Shown here piece after piece: positions 25,390-38,168 of a stretch of 64,000 nt of DNA. Under the pieces are notes generated by a model. It was not told the origin of the DNA. It searched no databases and worked only from the letters and a program-made list of their open reading frames with translations. The stretch is from Castor canadensis (lineage: Eukaryota; Chordata; Mammalia; Rodentia; Castoridae): positions 133,456,906-133,520,905 of the forward strand of contig NC_133391.1 in NCBI RefSeq assembly GCF_047511655.1, read 5' to 3'. Both the position numbers and the translations under genes were made by a program. How positions within the stretch are numbered: the stretch's first letter is position 1; the number at the start of each line of letters is the position of its first letter.

Positions 25390-25492
25390 GAAGGGGTTGA
25401 GAAGGCCTGCTAGGCAGTGCAGGCTGGCCTCAATCCTCCTGCCTTAGCCTCACCATTGCTGGGGTTACAGGCGTGGACACCACATTGGACCC
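25390..25492 (-). mobile_element. B1 SINE fragment
   Basis: 'gctggcctcaatcctcctgc', 'cttagcctcaccattgctgg', 'ggttacaggcgtg' in reverse B1 order. Confidence 0.7.
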
Positions 25493-26025
25493 AAAAGTAA
25501 TTTCTTGAAGAGATTAAAAGTCCCTAAAGCCAAGAACTATAAAATTCAAAGATAAGTTCCACTTAAACTTCACTTTCAATTCATAAATGTACTAAATGAC
25601 AAAGAGAACTTCAGGGCCCTTTGTAAAAGGAGTGAAGAAGGTCAAGATAAGGAGAACAAATTATAGAAAAACCTGAGTGCTTGTTGATGAAAAAATGAAT
25701 CATTTAAAGGATTTAGGTCTCTAAGCTTGGTTTGGTCCTAAAGATATAATAAGTAGTTTGTTCTGGGTAAAAGCCTTGCTTTTTATCCTAAAAAAAAGTA
25801 GTTCTTACAGCTTCATTCAACAATCACCTAATGTCTGGGAGCAGAATCACATTCAGTATGAATGCAAACATTTACTTGCCTGTGAAATGTCTTAGAACAG
25901 GACTGCTTTTGCTCAGCATGCATAAATACTCACATAGTTCACCTTGTTCAAAAACGGAGTGAAATCATGAGATTGTATCTCTTGTAGCTTATTTGGTAAA
26001 ACAAGGTGTTCATTGCTAGAAGTTT
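25493..26025. other. Intron stretch, nothing recognised
   Basis: AT-rich sequence with no repeat or gene signature. Confidence 0.5.
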
Positions 26026-26046
26026 ATACACACACACACACACACA
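26026..26046 (+). repeat. (CA)n microsatellite
   Basis: Short run of CA units. Confidence 0.9.
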
Positions 26047-26101
26047 AACACCACACAAAGATTCTTGTGTTTCATTCAGCTCATAATAAATATTAAATAG
26101 G

Positions 26102-26185
26102 TGGCTGGGGGTGTACCTTAGTGGAAGAGCCCAAGCTTAGTATGTGTGAAGCTCTGAGTTTAATCCCTAGAACCAAAAAATAAAT
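26102..26185 (+). mobile_element. ID-type SINE
   Basis: 'ggctgggggtgtaccttagt', 'gctctgagtttaatccctag' and an A-rich tail. Confidence 0.85.
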
Positions 26186-26253
26186 GGAAATTTGAAAACT
26201 GAATATTGACTACTAGAGTGAGAGTCAAGAGAATTCCTTATTTCAAGAGTATT

Positions 26254-26352
26254 TGGGGCTGGTGGAGTGGCTCAAGCAGTAAGAACAACTGCCTACCAAG
26301 CATGAGGCCCTGAGTTCAAACCTTAGCATCAACAAACAACCAAACAAAAAAC
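26254..26352 (+). mobile_element. ID-type SINE
   Basis: 'ggggctggtggagtggctca', 'aagcatgaggccctgagttc', with a CAAACAAC tail. Only about 70 bases from the previous ID copy, in the same orientation. Confidence 0.9.
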
Positions 26353-27584
26353 CATGGAAAAAAAAAGTGTTTGCATATAATGGTGAAATGCTGATTCTAT
26401 AGCTAAGCAAAAATAGACAAAGACTTTAAACTCTGAGACCAGGAAAAGAAAGGCAAGCATTGTTTCTTTTTTAAACATTTCATACCAGAAAAATCTTACT
26501 AAAACAGCACCACATATGTTTGCCAGGGGCCAGCATGCTGGGTTTAGCTGACCCTTCAAACACAACAAACATAGTTATACCAAAGGATATACTTTAGGAA
26601 CTAATTTTAATTAAAAGTAAAGTCTTCATTTCTTTTGCTCTAGGAAGATAGAGGGGGCCCTGGTTAAAGTAAACTAAACAGAGAAAGCTAAGCAGAGAAG
26701 TCCCTCCACTCAGGTCCAGGAAGCAAGAGAGGTGGCACTCAGCTAGAGCTGGTGCCACCAGGGAGCCATGAGCAGCAGGTCCAGAGCCAGCGCCTTCTGG
26801 AAAGCTTCCAGGAGTGTCTGAGGGTTGCAGTTAACACTGTAGTTAGAAGAGCCAGTTCCAAAAAATGTATTTCTTGCTTTTGAGTATTTTTCCCAAATCA
26901 TGTCTAGTTTGGCTTCTGGTCACAAACTGCTCCATAATCTGTGGTGGTACCAATTGGTGGGCAGCTCAGCCTTCTCATTTTCCCTAGTACTCGCTGCCCC
27001 CAGTGTCACAGCCTCTTGATGGCTAAACTTTGGGGATAATTCCTAAACCAGTTGTTTTAAACTCAAGACCCTCTCATCCCTGTGATTTTCTACTTCCCTG
27101 TGCTGGCAGGGACCAGCTGTCCAGTAGCTGTAAGTCTTTATTCTGGCCACATCTGGGTTTCCTTAATGAGAAATGATATAAAAAACCAACTAAAACCAAA
27201 TCAAGGCATTGAGACATATGTCAAGTTTTCAAATATACTCAAAGTACAAGTCTTCAAAGGCGAAAACGTGGCGATGACCCATGCTGTCACTTGCCAGTGC
27301 TAAGAGTACCTTGCTGTAGACAAAGGGACATAGTTACACATCAATATAAGGCACAGGACCCAGGCCCCTGGACAGAGCTGGCTCTGGGCCCACAGCTCAT
27401 GGCTCTCTAGTGACTCTGGTCAAGAGCTAGCGGTCAAGAGCTAGCGCCCCTTCTTGTTCTGCCTGGCCCTGCTTTTCTCCTTAGCTGCTCCTATGCAGAT
27501 TTATTTTAGTTCTTCCTAGAACAAAACAAACTAAGGTTTTGCCTTTAATTAAAACAATGAAAGGCCTGAAAAGCAGGATTTCTT
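26353..27584. other. Intron stretch, nothing firm
   Basis: No repeat family identified apart from a 14-base tandem duplication at 27418-27445. Confidence 0.45.
27418..27445 (+). repeat. 14-bp perfect tandem duplication
   Basis: GGTCAAGAGCTAGC occurs twice in direct contact without mismatch. Confidence 0.95.
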
Positions 27585-27790
27585 TTCTTTCTTTAAATTA
27601 AAGTATATTAACTACAAAGGGGTTCCACTGTAGTATTTCCATACTACATATGCATAATGCGTACTATGTATTTTGATCAAATTTGCCCCTTAAGACAGTC
27701 AGCTGCATTCCTTGTCTTTTCTTCTAATTCTCCTCCTTTTCTTTTTTTACCCTACCTGTTTCTATTACTGGCCTCACTGTTTCCTATCAC
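27585..27790 (+). mobile_element. Rodent L1-like 3' fragment
   Basis: 'aagtatattaactacaaagg', 'gtatttccatactacatatg', 'tattttgatcaaatttgccc' resemble a repeat I associate with L1 3' regions in beaver-like rodents. Family assignment is tentative. Confidence 0.45.
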
Positions 27791-28309
27791 CCAAACTTAA
27801 AACCTCAAAGGTAACATTAGACTCCTGCAGACAGCTGGCACCTCACCAAATGCTGCCATTCTAGGGAGCAGGTGTCTCAAGTTCACCAGCTCCTTTCCAA
27901 AGCTGTCTGGAGCCTGCATTAGCCTACCAGTCTCCTCCTCATTGTACACATCCAGCAGGAGGAACCTCCAAAAGCCTGCCTGCCCTGAGAGCCAGGCCGC
28001 AGACCTAGAGAACATCTCCTGGAGCTCCAGGCTCCCATTTCTGTGGCTTAGCTCCTGTTTGCACGGTGCAGATAAGAGTATTTATCTGAAAAGCTCCCAT
28101 AAAGTTTAAATGGATATAATGAATATAAAACAGGAAGCACCATGCCTGGCACATAAGAAGTCTCCAAAATATGTTTGCTACTTTGAATATAATTAAGATA
28201 GTCACTCTTAGTTTAAACCTTTAGTGGTTGGTGACTGCCTGTGGAAGAAACTCAATTTTCTAGCTAGCATGCTAGTTACTGTGTGTAAGGACACCAGTTT
28301 CAAGTCATG

Positions 28310-28436
28310 CACAAAATGAACTCAAATCCTGGCTCTCCTTATCAGTTGTGTGATCCTAGAAATCACCCAATTTCCCTTAGCCTCAATTTTTACACCCTCC
28401 AAATGGGGATAATAGCCCTCTTGGGGAAGTTTTTAA
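28310..28436 (-). mobile_element. MIR SINE
   Basis: 'ctcaaatcctggctctcctt', 'cagttgtgtgatcctagaaa', 'ccaaatggggataatagccc'. Confidence 0.75.
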
Positions 28437-28805
28437 CTGTACCTGGTGGGATAGCATCCCCAAAATTTATATCCCTCTGAAAACTGTGACTGTAATTTTA
28501 TTTGGCAACAGCCTTTGCCTATGTAATTAGTTGAAGTGAGATCAAATTGAATTTAGGGTGGCCCTAAATTGCATGACTTTTAATGTGTCCTTTAAAAAAG
28601 AGGAGGCACCGAGTCAGCCAGACACACAGGGAGACGCAGAGATTGGAGCAATCCAGGGAATTCCAATAAAGGCCAGCAACCAGGAGGACAGGAAGAGGAA
28701 GGTGTCTCCCTACAGCAAGACCCCACCAACACCTTCATTTCAGACTTCTAGGCTGCAGAACTGTGAGAAAAGTCATTGCTCAAGCAACTAGTACAACAGC
28801 TAATA
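28437..28805 (+). mobile_element. MLT1-type MaLR LTR
   Basis: 'gtaattttatttggcaacag', 'gcagagattggagcaatcca', 'cttctaggctgcagaactgt' are in the MLT1 order. A 77-codon open frame within it is not a gene. Confidence 0.75.
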
Positions 28806-29000
28806 AAACAGCTTAAAGACATTAGGCACTAAAATCATAAAAGATCACCATTCTGTGTTACACATGAGGACACCAAGGCTGAACAAAGAAACGTGTGTGT
28901 GAAGCCAGCAGACTCTTGTCCATGCTTACAACCCCTCTACTGCCATAGCCGTTCCTGCGTGGAGTTAAGACATGATGTTTGTATTATGCCAGGAAGAGTG

Positions 29001-29070
29001 ATGGTCACAATGTAAGTTCTCAATAAACAGTGGCCATGGTCACAACGTAAGTTCTCAATAAACGGTGGCC
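29001..29070 (+). repeat. 35-bp tandem duplication
   Basis: Two adjacent 35-base units (29001-29035, 29036-29070) differ at only two positions. Each ends in an L2-like 'gttctcaataaac' phrase. Confidence 0.9.
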
Positions 29071-29124
29071 AGTACTATTACCAATCACGCTTTCATTCCA
29101 TTAACCTGTCTGTCCTTCAACACC

Positions 29125-29338
29125 ACAGTCAGCACACTCTTTCCTTAAGGGCCAGAGAGTAAATATTTCAGGATTTGCAGGTCAATAGGCAAAATCAAGG
29201 CTATTATGTAGGCATTTACATAATCATTAAAAACAGAATTATTTTAAAATATGAAAACCATCCTCAGCTCAAGTTCCATAAGCAAACAGGTGCTTTGGTG
29301 GATGTGGCCTGAGAGCTGTAGTTCAGAGACCCCTGCTC
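29125..29338 (+). mobile_element. MER20-like hAT-Charlie DNA transposon remnant
   Basis: 'cttaagggccagagagtaaa', 'tatttcaggatttgcaggtc' at the left and 'gagctgtagttcagagaccc' at the right match MER20. Confidence 0.75.
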
Positions 29339-29599
29339 CAAATCATCTCCAAACATCTCCACTGCTTTTTCCATAACCTCTGCTCTGCAGTTCATTTTAT
29401 GCTCCCTCTCTGTCCTCTTTCCCTGTAGGGAGGCAGTTCCTGTCTCCTCCTCCATGTTTAGTTCTGCCTTTGTTTAGGGCTATATCATAGCTTGCTTCAG
29501 TTATTTTAAGAACTCCCATTTCACTTCTTCCCATAAGCTACCTTGAACACTTGCTGCCAGGATCTATTTATTGGAAGTGCTAACCTGGCCACATTAGCA

Positions 29600-29745
29600 C
29601 CTCACTGATCACCCCTGCATCACTTCTAACAGCAGTGTAAACCCAGCAGTACATCTAAAGCACATGAGGCACTTTTTGAAAACCACCAAAGTCCAGGCAG
29701 CGGGACCCTGACATTCGGATTCAATCAGCCAGGATTAATTTCTAT
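29600..29745 (+). mobile_element. MER5-like hAT-Charlie DNA transposon remnant
   Basis: 'ccgacat...gattcaatcag'-type 3' part and 'catgaggcactttttgaaaa' resemble MER5A; diverged. Confidence 0.4.
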
Positions 29746-29749
29746 ACAC

Positions 29750-30240
29750 ATGGTTCTTTCCATCTGGAACACCCTTCCCCTCTCCTGTCTGCTTGGCAAA
29801 TTGTTTTCAAAACTCTTTGCGGACTGAGACTGGTAGAAACCACTCCCGAATGTACCTACTCACACTCCATCATTGATTACACCCTCCTCTGCCCTACTTC
29901 ACATCACTGCCTATGTCCATGACTATGTTGTCACACTGGATGGTGACAGCTAGACAGTCTCCCTTGCTGACTTAGTACTGGGAACCAGCATATCAACTAT
30001 TATGTGCTTTTCAAATCTATCCTATGGCATGTCCAAAACCAGGAGTGTACTTCCCATGTACGTTCCTCCACAAGTCAAACACGATCATCTTTCAAAGGGG
30101 AAATCCAGCGCTACCACCCAGGCCTACCTTCTATCTTAGTTCTCTGCATACACATCTGACCTCCTAGAACTGCACCTTTCACCAAGGGCAGGTACCTCCT
30201 GCTCAATACCTGTGTATCCTAGTCAATTAACTGGTGAATG
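29750..30240 (+). mobile_element. LINE L2 3' fragment
   Basis: 'gttctttccatctggaacac', 'ccttcccctctcctgtct' and later stretches follow the L2 3' order. Diverged. Confidence 0.6.
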
Positions 30241-31039
30241 CCCGCTCTTGGGATCTTGTGTTCTGAATTAAGCAAAAGGGATCTCATAAAAAAGTATTAT
30301 AATTAAAGCTTATCAAATAAAAGAGAATATGTGAGTGTGTGTACTGTACATACAAGTTTAAACACCAAAAAGCCAATATGAAGAGGTACAGTGAGGTATA
30401 TATTAATTTTCAAGCATGTAAAATAAAGCATTTCCAAACATCCTCTCCTTTCTCCAAAGAATTTTAGAAAGTCACTTCATGGACACTTAAGTCTAAGACT
30501 TTTAAATCACTCACACAATGACTTCACCTGCAAAATATACCCAGATTGTACCTTTATATACTGTGTATTTTAAAACTGTTATCCATCCTCACAGTTAGAA
30601 AAAAAAAAAAAATCCTTTAAGACATCTATCTCAAAGTCAACCAAAAGGTAGTTTAGTTATTGAGTGCCTACTTGATTAATTCAACAAGCATTCACTAAGT
30701 ATTTTCTATGACGGTATAAATAAGTATAGCTATATAATACAGGATCACAAAACATGTGATGAGCATTAGCCAATCACTAAATACTACATGCATCAGTCAA
30801 AATGATAGTGCTCCAAGGAAGAGGACTAGAGCTGGGGTTTGGCTGTGTGTGCTTGTGCTTTGGCTGTTTGATCTGTTTGTGCTGCGGTGGGAAAGGTGGG
30901 ATGGCATGTGGACCAGAATGCAGGAGCCCAATCTGAGAGAATTAAACGCAAGTTCTGACTGCCCATCCATCCCTGTTCCAACAATTCTTATTGTTGGTCT
31001 GGCTGAAAACCTGCTGATTCTACCTTTAACATATATGCA
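30241..31039. other. Intron stretch, nothing recognised
   Basis: AT-rich. A 142-codon plus-strand open frame begins at 30756 but runs into the L2 below and has no domain, so it is not called as a gene. Confidence 0.5.
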
Positions 31040-31730
31040 GGGTGGGACCCTTCCTCACCACCCCTACTGTCTTTACCATGATGCAGGCCACCATGTGCTC
31101 TCACCTGGGTTACTGAAGAGATTCCTGCTGGCTCCCTGCTCCTACTTGCTCCTATCCCCCAGCCACTCTTCTCAATACAATTGAGGTACTTTGTTAAAAT
31201 GTCCAGTCATCCCTTGGCTCAAAATCCTGCAAAGGCTTCTATCTCACTTGAAATTTTATTTCAAGTCCTGACAATGGACTACAAAGTCATAAATCTGACC
31301 TTCAATGACCTCTTCTCCTACTAGGATGGCCTTAGACCCAACTATCTAACCTCCTTTTTGTTCCTCAACCAGCCCAGCTCATACCCACCCCAGAGCCTTT
31401 GTTGTAGCTGTGCCTTCTGTGTGGAAAGTCCCCCTCCCCAGATAACCTGCTTGGATAACTCCCTCATCTCCTTCAGGTCTCTGCTTAAATCTCACCTTCT
31501 CAATGAGGGCTACTTTGACTATCTTTTTAAATACTTTATCTGTCTCCCATGCTCCACTTCTGAACACATACCTACTCCAACATAATTCACTTACTGTGTT
31601 TGTTTTTCACTGTGTGTCTGCCCTGCTAGAATGTAAGCTACACAAGGTGGTGATCTTTGTTTGGGTCACTGATGCAAACCCTAGCATCCTTTCACAGTGC
31701 CTGGCCTATGATGAACATTTAAAGGTGTGT
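31040..31730 (+). mobile_element. LINE L2 3' fragment
   Basis: 'ttaaaatgtccagtcatccc', 'ttggctcaaaatcctgcaaa', 'gatggccttagacccaac', 'ctgctagaatgtaagctaca', 'cacagtgcctggcctatgat'. A long, clear L2 copy. Confidence 0.9.
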
Positions 31731-31733
31731 TCC

Positions 31734-31828
31734 AAGGGGCTGGCAGATTGGCTCAAGTGGTAGAGCATTTGCCTAGCAAGTGAGGCCCTGATTTCAAGTG
31801 GCCAAAAACACACAAAAAAAAATTTGTT
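31734..31828 (+). mobile_element. ID-type SINE
   Basis: 'ggctggcagattggctcaag', 'agcatttgcctagcaagtga', A-rich tail. Inserted at the end of the L2. Confidence 0.85.
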
Positions 31829-34800
31829 AAAAAAAAAATTAGGTTTATTTTCTGAAGGGTCCTGTAAATAAATCTAATGATTTTAGCTACCCTCCCTAAC
31901 CACTGTCTTCCTTCTAGAATACATACAATTTCTTTAACAGAAGAGGAAAGTCAAATCTCACTGAGTGATAAAAAGTTCTAAGAAAGGACAAGTCGGTCAA
32001 AACTTACTCTCACTAAAGTTTAATCAAGCTACATATGTATTTAGGTTGCTTCTACTTTTGGAGAGGACAGAGTCTTTGCAACCCAAAAAGAAGTTCAATT
32101 TACAGGAGATTTAAAAAAAATTCCAATTTATCTCTTTGATGGCCCCATTAATTACATTCCTTATTGGGTCAGATAGAAGCTGCTCTTGCTGTCCACCACG
32201 CTGCAGCCTCAGCACACCTGGGAGCCCTGGCCAGCACAGGAGCCCAGGTGCTAATCACTGCCACACTAGAAGCTCCTGGTAAGGTCAGCCTGGGATATAA
32301 GCTATACTGAATGTGGGTAAAAGTTCTTTCACATCAGTTGATAAAGAACTGTCATGCTCCCAGCTTACACTTGCATCCATAGACAAAGCACTATTGAAAC
32401 CAGCCTGAAACAATGTCTAAATGCTTACCACATTTGTAGGAGTTATTTTATTTTCAATGTGGAAATGATGCCATTAAAAAAATTCAACAAAATGGTATGT
32501 AGGAAATCAAGAGCCTCATATTTACAGGTGAGGGAAAGGAAGCAATTTACCCCAGAACATAATTAATTTGGAGTGGGAGAAAGGCTGGAAGGAGGCAATT
32601 TTCATAAACTCCTTAATGTAAACAACAAACTGGCCGCTCCAAATTAACACCTGCATTTATCCTTCTGTTACCATTTATTACTTCTGGTGTGCTATGCAAG
32701 ACAACCTGATTAAAATAAAATACCCCACTGCAATCCTACTGACTCCTTGGGTTTTGTACTTTTGCTTGCAATCCTGCCCGTAACAGGGATGAACTGAGGG
32801 TGCTTCCCATTTCAAAAGCACCTTTCCACTTGGCAAAATTAAACATTTAATCAATAGCTACTATGAGCCATAATATTTAATCTTCATAATGACCTTGAGG
32901 AAGTGCTCCCACTTGGCAATGAGAGAACTGAAGCTTATGGAGGTTAGAATTATGTTCTAAGCTCCCCTACCCATCATCCATGCACTGGGGCCCTCAGACT
33001 GCATACTGGTCCACTGATGGGCCTGCTCCTGCAGCTATAAAACTGTACATGTGACTTCCTGATTTGGCTAACTCAGCTCCCTTGTCAGACCCAAGCCATC
33101 TCACCTTCACTGTGCAGCCTGGGGTACTCACTCTAGGAGCAGATCCATTCATCTCCCCACTTTTCCCTCCCAGCCTCAGCAATCTGGCACAGCACAATGG
33201 CACAGCTTGCTGACCAGCCTTTCTCAGTAGTCTGAGAACTCACTGAGAATGAGAACTAGCCATCCCTCCAGAGTAAAATCTAGTCTGTGCTATCTAAATG
33301 TGGAGCATTGGTCTGGCTTCTGCACATAATCTCATCAAACAGAGCCAGGCCACTGTACCATTTTACTGGTGATAATCACTTAACAAAATTATGGAGCTTC
33401 ATAAATAGAGAGAGGCACATTAAATCCAATTTGATTTCAAAATATTCAAGAGATAATTCAACTGATTTTTATTCATCCCCCAAAAAACGAACATTGTTTT
33501 AAGGAGGTGTCACGTTTCCAAGTGAATCACAGAATTTCTCAGACGTCTGGATTCCACCATCAAATTTGGAAATCCTAATGTGACCAGACAGAACGACGTT
33601 TTTCAATTAAGAGGAAAGTCCAAAGGAGCCCAGAGGCACCAACAATTCCTGGGAGAACTGGGGTGGGAGTGCAGGTCCCCTGCCTTTCTTTACTGCCACA
33701 GAGGGCTTCTCAGAGGGATTTGGAGGAGGACTGAATGGCTCAAAAAAGAAGTCTAGCGACCAGCACCCACTTACCTGTGTGACTAAAGAGGCCCTTGGCC
33801 AGTTATACTTCTGCTTTAACAAAGAAACTGAGTCATCTATTTCAAAAGCCCCAAAGGTTACCTTAGTTTCCACTAGGAAAATACAAACTGGGCCAAAGGT
33901 TAAGTCTAGAAGTAAAGTCTCTTTAGAAAACAGTTGGGGTGGTGGAAAGGATGGGGAGAAATGGATTTCATTAAGTTGGAGCTAAAACCAGAAGGATGAG
34001 TGGCCTCAATATCTGGCCCAGGTTTCAAAATGAAGATGAGTTTGTGACCAGCAGATTTCTTCCCCCTTTTCTCTTTATTCCTGGCACCAATCTCTCGGGA
34101 TTATTTTTAGTCACAGGAGAATGGGGAGCAGACTGGGAGTCTCAGGGCAGCCCAGCCTTACCTAGCCTTCCCTGCTGGGACTCTAGCTACCTTTAATTAA
34201 TGTCTGAGGGACCCAAGACCAACTCTGTTAGTGGCAAAAGGAGGTGAAATTCTTTCCAGCAGCACCGACAGGACAGCCAACCCTGGTTTGCCAATCCTGA
34301 AGTCCTGGAGCTATTTTTTGTTGAAGATGTGGCTCCATCTGGAACATTTAGAGAATAAAGTAGATTTTGCATATTTAACTTAAGAGTACAGAAAACAGGC
34401 CTGCCTGCCTGTTTTTATCTAGTCCTACCTCCCTGCTTCACCCAGTGCAGCTAGATTTCACCAAAATGATTTAAAACGATTTTATGCCTTTTTCTTTAGA
34501 ATAAAGAAATTTTGCTTTAAGTGACTCCCTCCAGTCATCTAGGCCATATTCATACACAAAGATGAAAACAAGATAGCTCATAATTGAACTTTTATGGTCT
34601 TTCACTTTTGCAATTCCCAAGAGATAAACGTAAAACTTTCAATCCACAACGAGCTGCTGTCATCCTAACTCAGCTTTACTACATTTGAGACTTTTGGAAA
34701 CGAAATGGAATATGCTGTGAAACTGACAATGAAATACTTTCTGTATACTACCCCAATCTCACCAGCTGCAGAATTATAAAAGCACTGCTGGCAGAGATAG

Positions 34801-35207
34801 TAAAAGAGAAGAATCAAAGCCACAGGGTGCACAGGTCACTGACAGACCTGTGTACACATACTGCTCACTCATGGATCAAGGAGTGCCTAGTAACAAAGAA
34901 CTTATGGGACTCCAGTTAGGTCAAAGCAAAATAGGAATAGAAGTCGAATAAATTCCGGATCCCCATCCAATGTATTGCAGATCAAAGTACCTTCTTTCTT
35001 CACACTATTAACCTACATAGGTCTATTTATCTAAGACTCCATAAGTTAATTAAAAAAAAAAAGAATTCTTGAATTCTCTTTTAGCTAATGAAACCATATG
35101 GTTCTCTTCACTTTTTTTGAAGCCACATTTTATTAGTTTAAGCAATGGTTTCACTATGGAGTATAACCAGAAAAAAAAGCCACCCTGCCACACTTGAGTA
35201 TGTTTCC
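31829..35207. other. Repeat-poor intron stretch
   Basis: Largely single-copy-looking. A weak MIR trace may lie at 32.86-32.95 kb. No exon, RNA gene or named regulatory element could be supported. Confidence 0.45.
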
Positions 35208-35297
35208 TGGGCTGGAGGCATGACTCAAGTGGTAGAGCACCTGGCCTGTCTGAGAAGCCCCAGACCCTGAGTTCAACCCCCAGTTACACCAGAAAGA
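35208..35297 (+). mobile_element. ID-type SINE
   Basis: 'gctggaggcatgactcaagt', 'ggtagagcacctggcctgtc', 'ccctgagttcaacccccagt'. Confidence 0.88.
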
Positions 35298-38168
35298 GTA
35301 TTTATTTCCCACCCTTGTTCTGTCCTCAGCAGCATGCCTCAGACATACACTGGGAAACAACTGTGCTTTCAGGAGTGAGGCAAGATGGCAGGCCACAAGC
35401 AGATAACAAGGCTGTGCCTGGCAGGATCCAGCAGAACCTGTTTCTCCTCCCAGTTTTTACTAATTAAACCTACATATGAAGAAAGAGATTCAAGAGATGA
35501 ACAAATAAACTCTCAGGAAAGTACACTAAAGATAACCACTTTACAGGAAAAACTGAGGACAAGGCGACAGTTAAACTATAGCCAACTATCTCAGGCAGGG
35601 CCACCCACAGAACTTACAGCACACATCTCTGTTGTCCACTAGCTAATCACTTGTCATGGCAGCGGCGATCGAGGAACTGACTTTTTCATCTGATTTAGGT
35701 TACCACACATGGCTCATGGATGCAGTGTGAAATGGCACAGGTCTAGCATACTCTAAAAGCTGACTGAGCACAGCAGCTTTCTGAACTAGAAAAGGCTCAA
35801 GAATTAAGGGGGAAAAAATCCAACTCTCTTTAATTGTTTTAGTAATTAATTAAAAGTCACTTTAGAACCCATGTTCTATATCATCTCAATACAGACCACT
35901 TAATCATGACTAAAACATGGGAAATATCAAAGCAATGAAAAGCTGCTTCTCTTTAAACAATGAAAATATGACAGGTGAAACTATTATTGAATTTAAAGAT
36001 TTCTAAAGTTGAAATACAAACTTTGGATCAAATACAACAAAAGACTGGTAACACTGCTTGAAGGATTTTATTTGTCCTTTTTGTTCTTGCTGGTCTCTCA
36101 AAAGTCACAGTTGAGACCTTTGATGTGATTATACTTTGAGACTTTAGAGGGGAAAAAAAAAAACCAACCAGTAAACAAACTCCCCAAGTACTCAGACTGA
36201 AAAGGAGTCATTCCAATAGTAGCTATCTTCACAATCACAGTCCTGAATATGCTCAAAATGTTTGGCTCTGGCCTATGATACTCAGCGTACCTTGACTGCT
36301 CAAAATCACTAACTCCAGCATCATTAACAAATGCTGACTGCAAACAAATGCTTTTAGACTTGCCTGTGCTGCACTCTATAGCTTTAAATGGCAGTACATT
36401 CTAAAGACATGTCATCTAGGGACACAGGTTCCCTGTACATTACACACCAAGGGCAGAGCAGAAATAAACTACATTGAATGTCAACTGGTGTTTTTTCTGA
36501 ACTTCCTAGAGATTATGCTTAGTGCTCTTGAATCTGTTTAAACCAAACAAAATGACACTGGCTTTTCAAATCCCAAGCAACAAGAGACAATTTCAGTATC
36601 AAGATTAAAGAAATAAGCTAGTTTACTAATGTAAACTCAAAATAGACCTTCAGACAAACATCATACCTTTTCAAATACATAATTTCAACAGCAGGGCACC
36701 TGACAAAGGCTGAGATCTGAGGTCTGAGTGACAGTAAAACCTGTGAAGGAGCACGGAGTAGACAGTCACCTGCATGGGGCCTGTAGGCATCTGCACTTGG
36801 TCCTGTCCTCTTTCAACTATTTATCAACAATTTGCATAAACCCACAGAAATGTGTAAACATGCAGCCAGCATGGGTCCAGAATGATGTAATACAATGGAA
36901 TTTAAATGTTTAAGGTAAAAAAGTCAAGGATTCCTAACAATTCAGGCAAAAATAAAAGCATAAAGAATGCAGATTCAGGTTCAATATGGGCCTACAGGTT
37001 CAACATTTATAGTCTGCATTCAGGGACTGTAAATTGCCAGGAAAGGTAACTATTCTCTACTAAAATTAGTACTGCAGATGTTCAGGGTTCTGATTTTGGC
37101 AGTAGCAACAAGATTCTACACCTCTGAACTTTCCCTCACCTCACCCCATGTTAAGAGTCACAAGCCAGTCACACTTGGAAAGGGAAGGAGAGAAGCAGAG
37201 ACAAAGGAAGTGGAAATGAGACTGAAGTCTCCAAATGTCTGAAGGTCTGACATGTCAAGGAACAAAGTTATTTTGTGTGGTTTCAGGGAACCAAAAGACA
37301 ATCAAGAGAGACAGAAACTTTAGTTCAATACAAGAGAACACGTCAAAGATCAGAGTTGTTCACAAATGAATTGTCCCATCTGGAAAGGCAGTAAGCACCA
37401 CATCAAAAAAGGCCAGACCTCCTTATTCAAAGTTTTTGCCAGGCCAGGATGTTAGCTTAGATAAATCCTTCTTCCCACCCTCCCCCACACTGGACTTTCA
37501 GAGGCAAGACTGTCTCCCTAACTCCCACACCTCCCCATTCTCCCTTAATCAATGGAGGCTTTGTATCAGAAGGCACATTACTGAGTGATGTTAGGTCAGG
37601 CATCACTACTATAATTTGTACAAAAAATAAAAATTTGCCTTAACAAAAGTTGGTATACTAACAACTACTAATAAAACATACTCTGACAGGAGGACAGAGA
37701 ATTCACTGGGCTCCCATACAATATTCGGATTTCATTCTACCTCATTTTCCTACATCATTTTCCAAAATAACATTCCAAATTTAAAATGGGTAAAGCTGAT
37801 TTCCTTCAATTAGAGTGAGCCTTTTATCTCATTTTATAAAGAATGCAAGCAAGAAACCTACAGAGGAAGTTCTTACACTGCTGGAGCTCAGAGAATTGAA
37901 CCTAATTCCCAGGCCAGAGCCAGGAGTCGGGTGTGGAGGAGGAAAGCAGAATTCTTCTCCATTCTTTACTCCCAAGTGACACTGCTCGTTCAAACGGATG
38001 CCTAACACTGTTTGGGTCCCTTGTAATTCTACCATAGTCACAAGATGACAGATCTGGAAGGCTCATTACCTACCTATTCGAATTCCAAAATGATAGCATC
38101 AGAAACTTCTCTGGAGTACTCACTCCCTGTCTGGAAGGTACTGGAAGGAAGGGCTAACTGTGGGACAA
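35298..38168. other. Repeat-poor intron stretch next to SNX18 exon 1
   Basis: Almost 2.9 kb with no clear repeats next to the CpG island. Possible regulatory DNA, but no motif cluster stood out. Confidence 0.45.

Noticed and set aside
30756..31184. 142-codon plus-strand open frame
   Set aside because: Its second half lies inside an L2 element, and no domain or splice context was seen.
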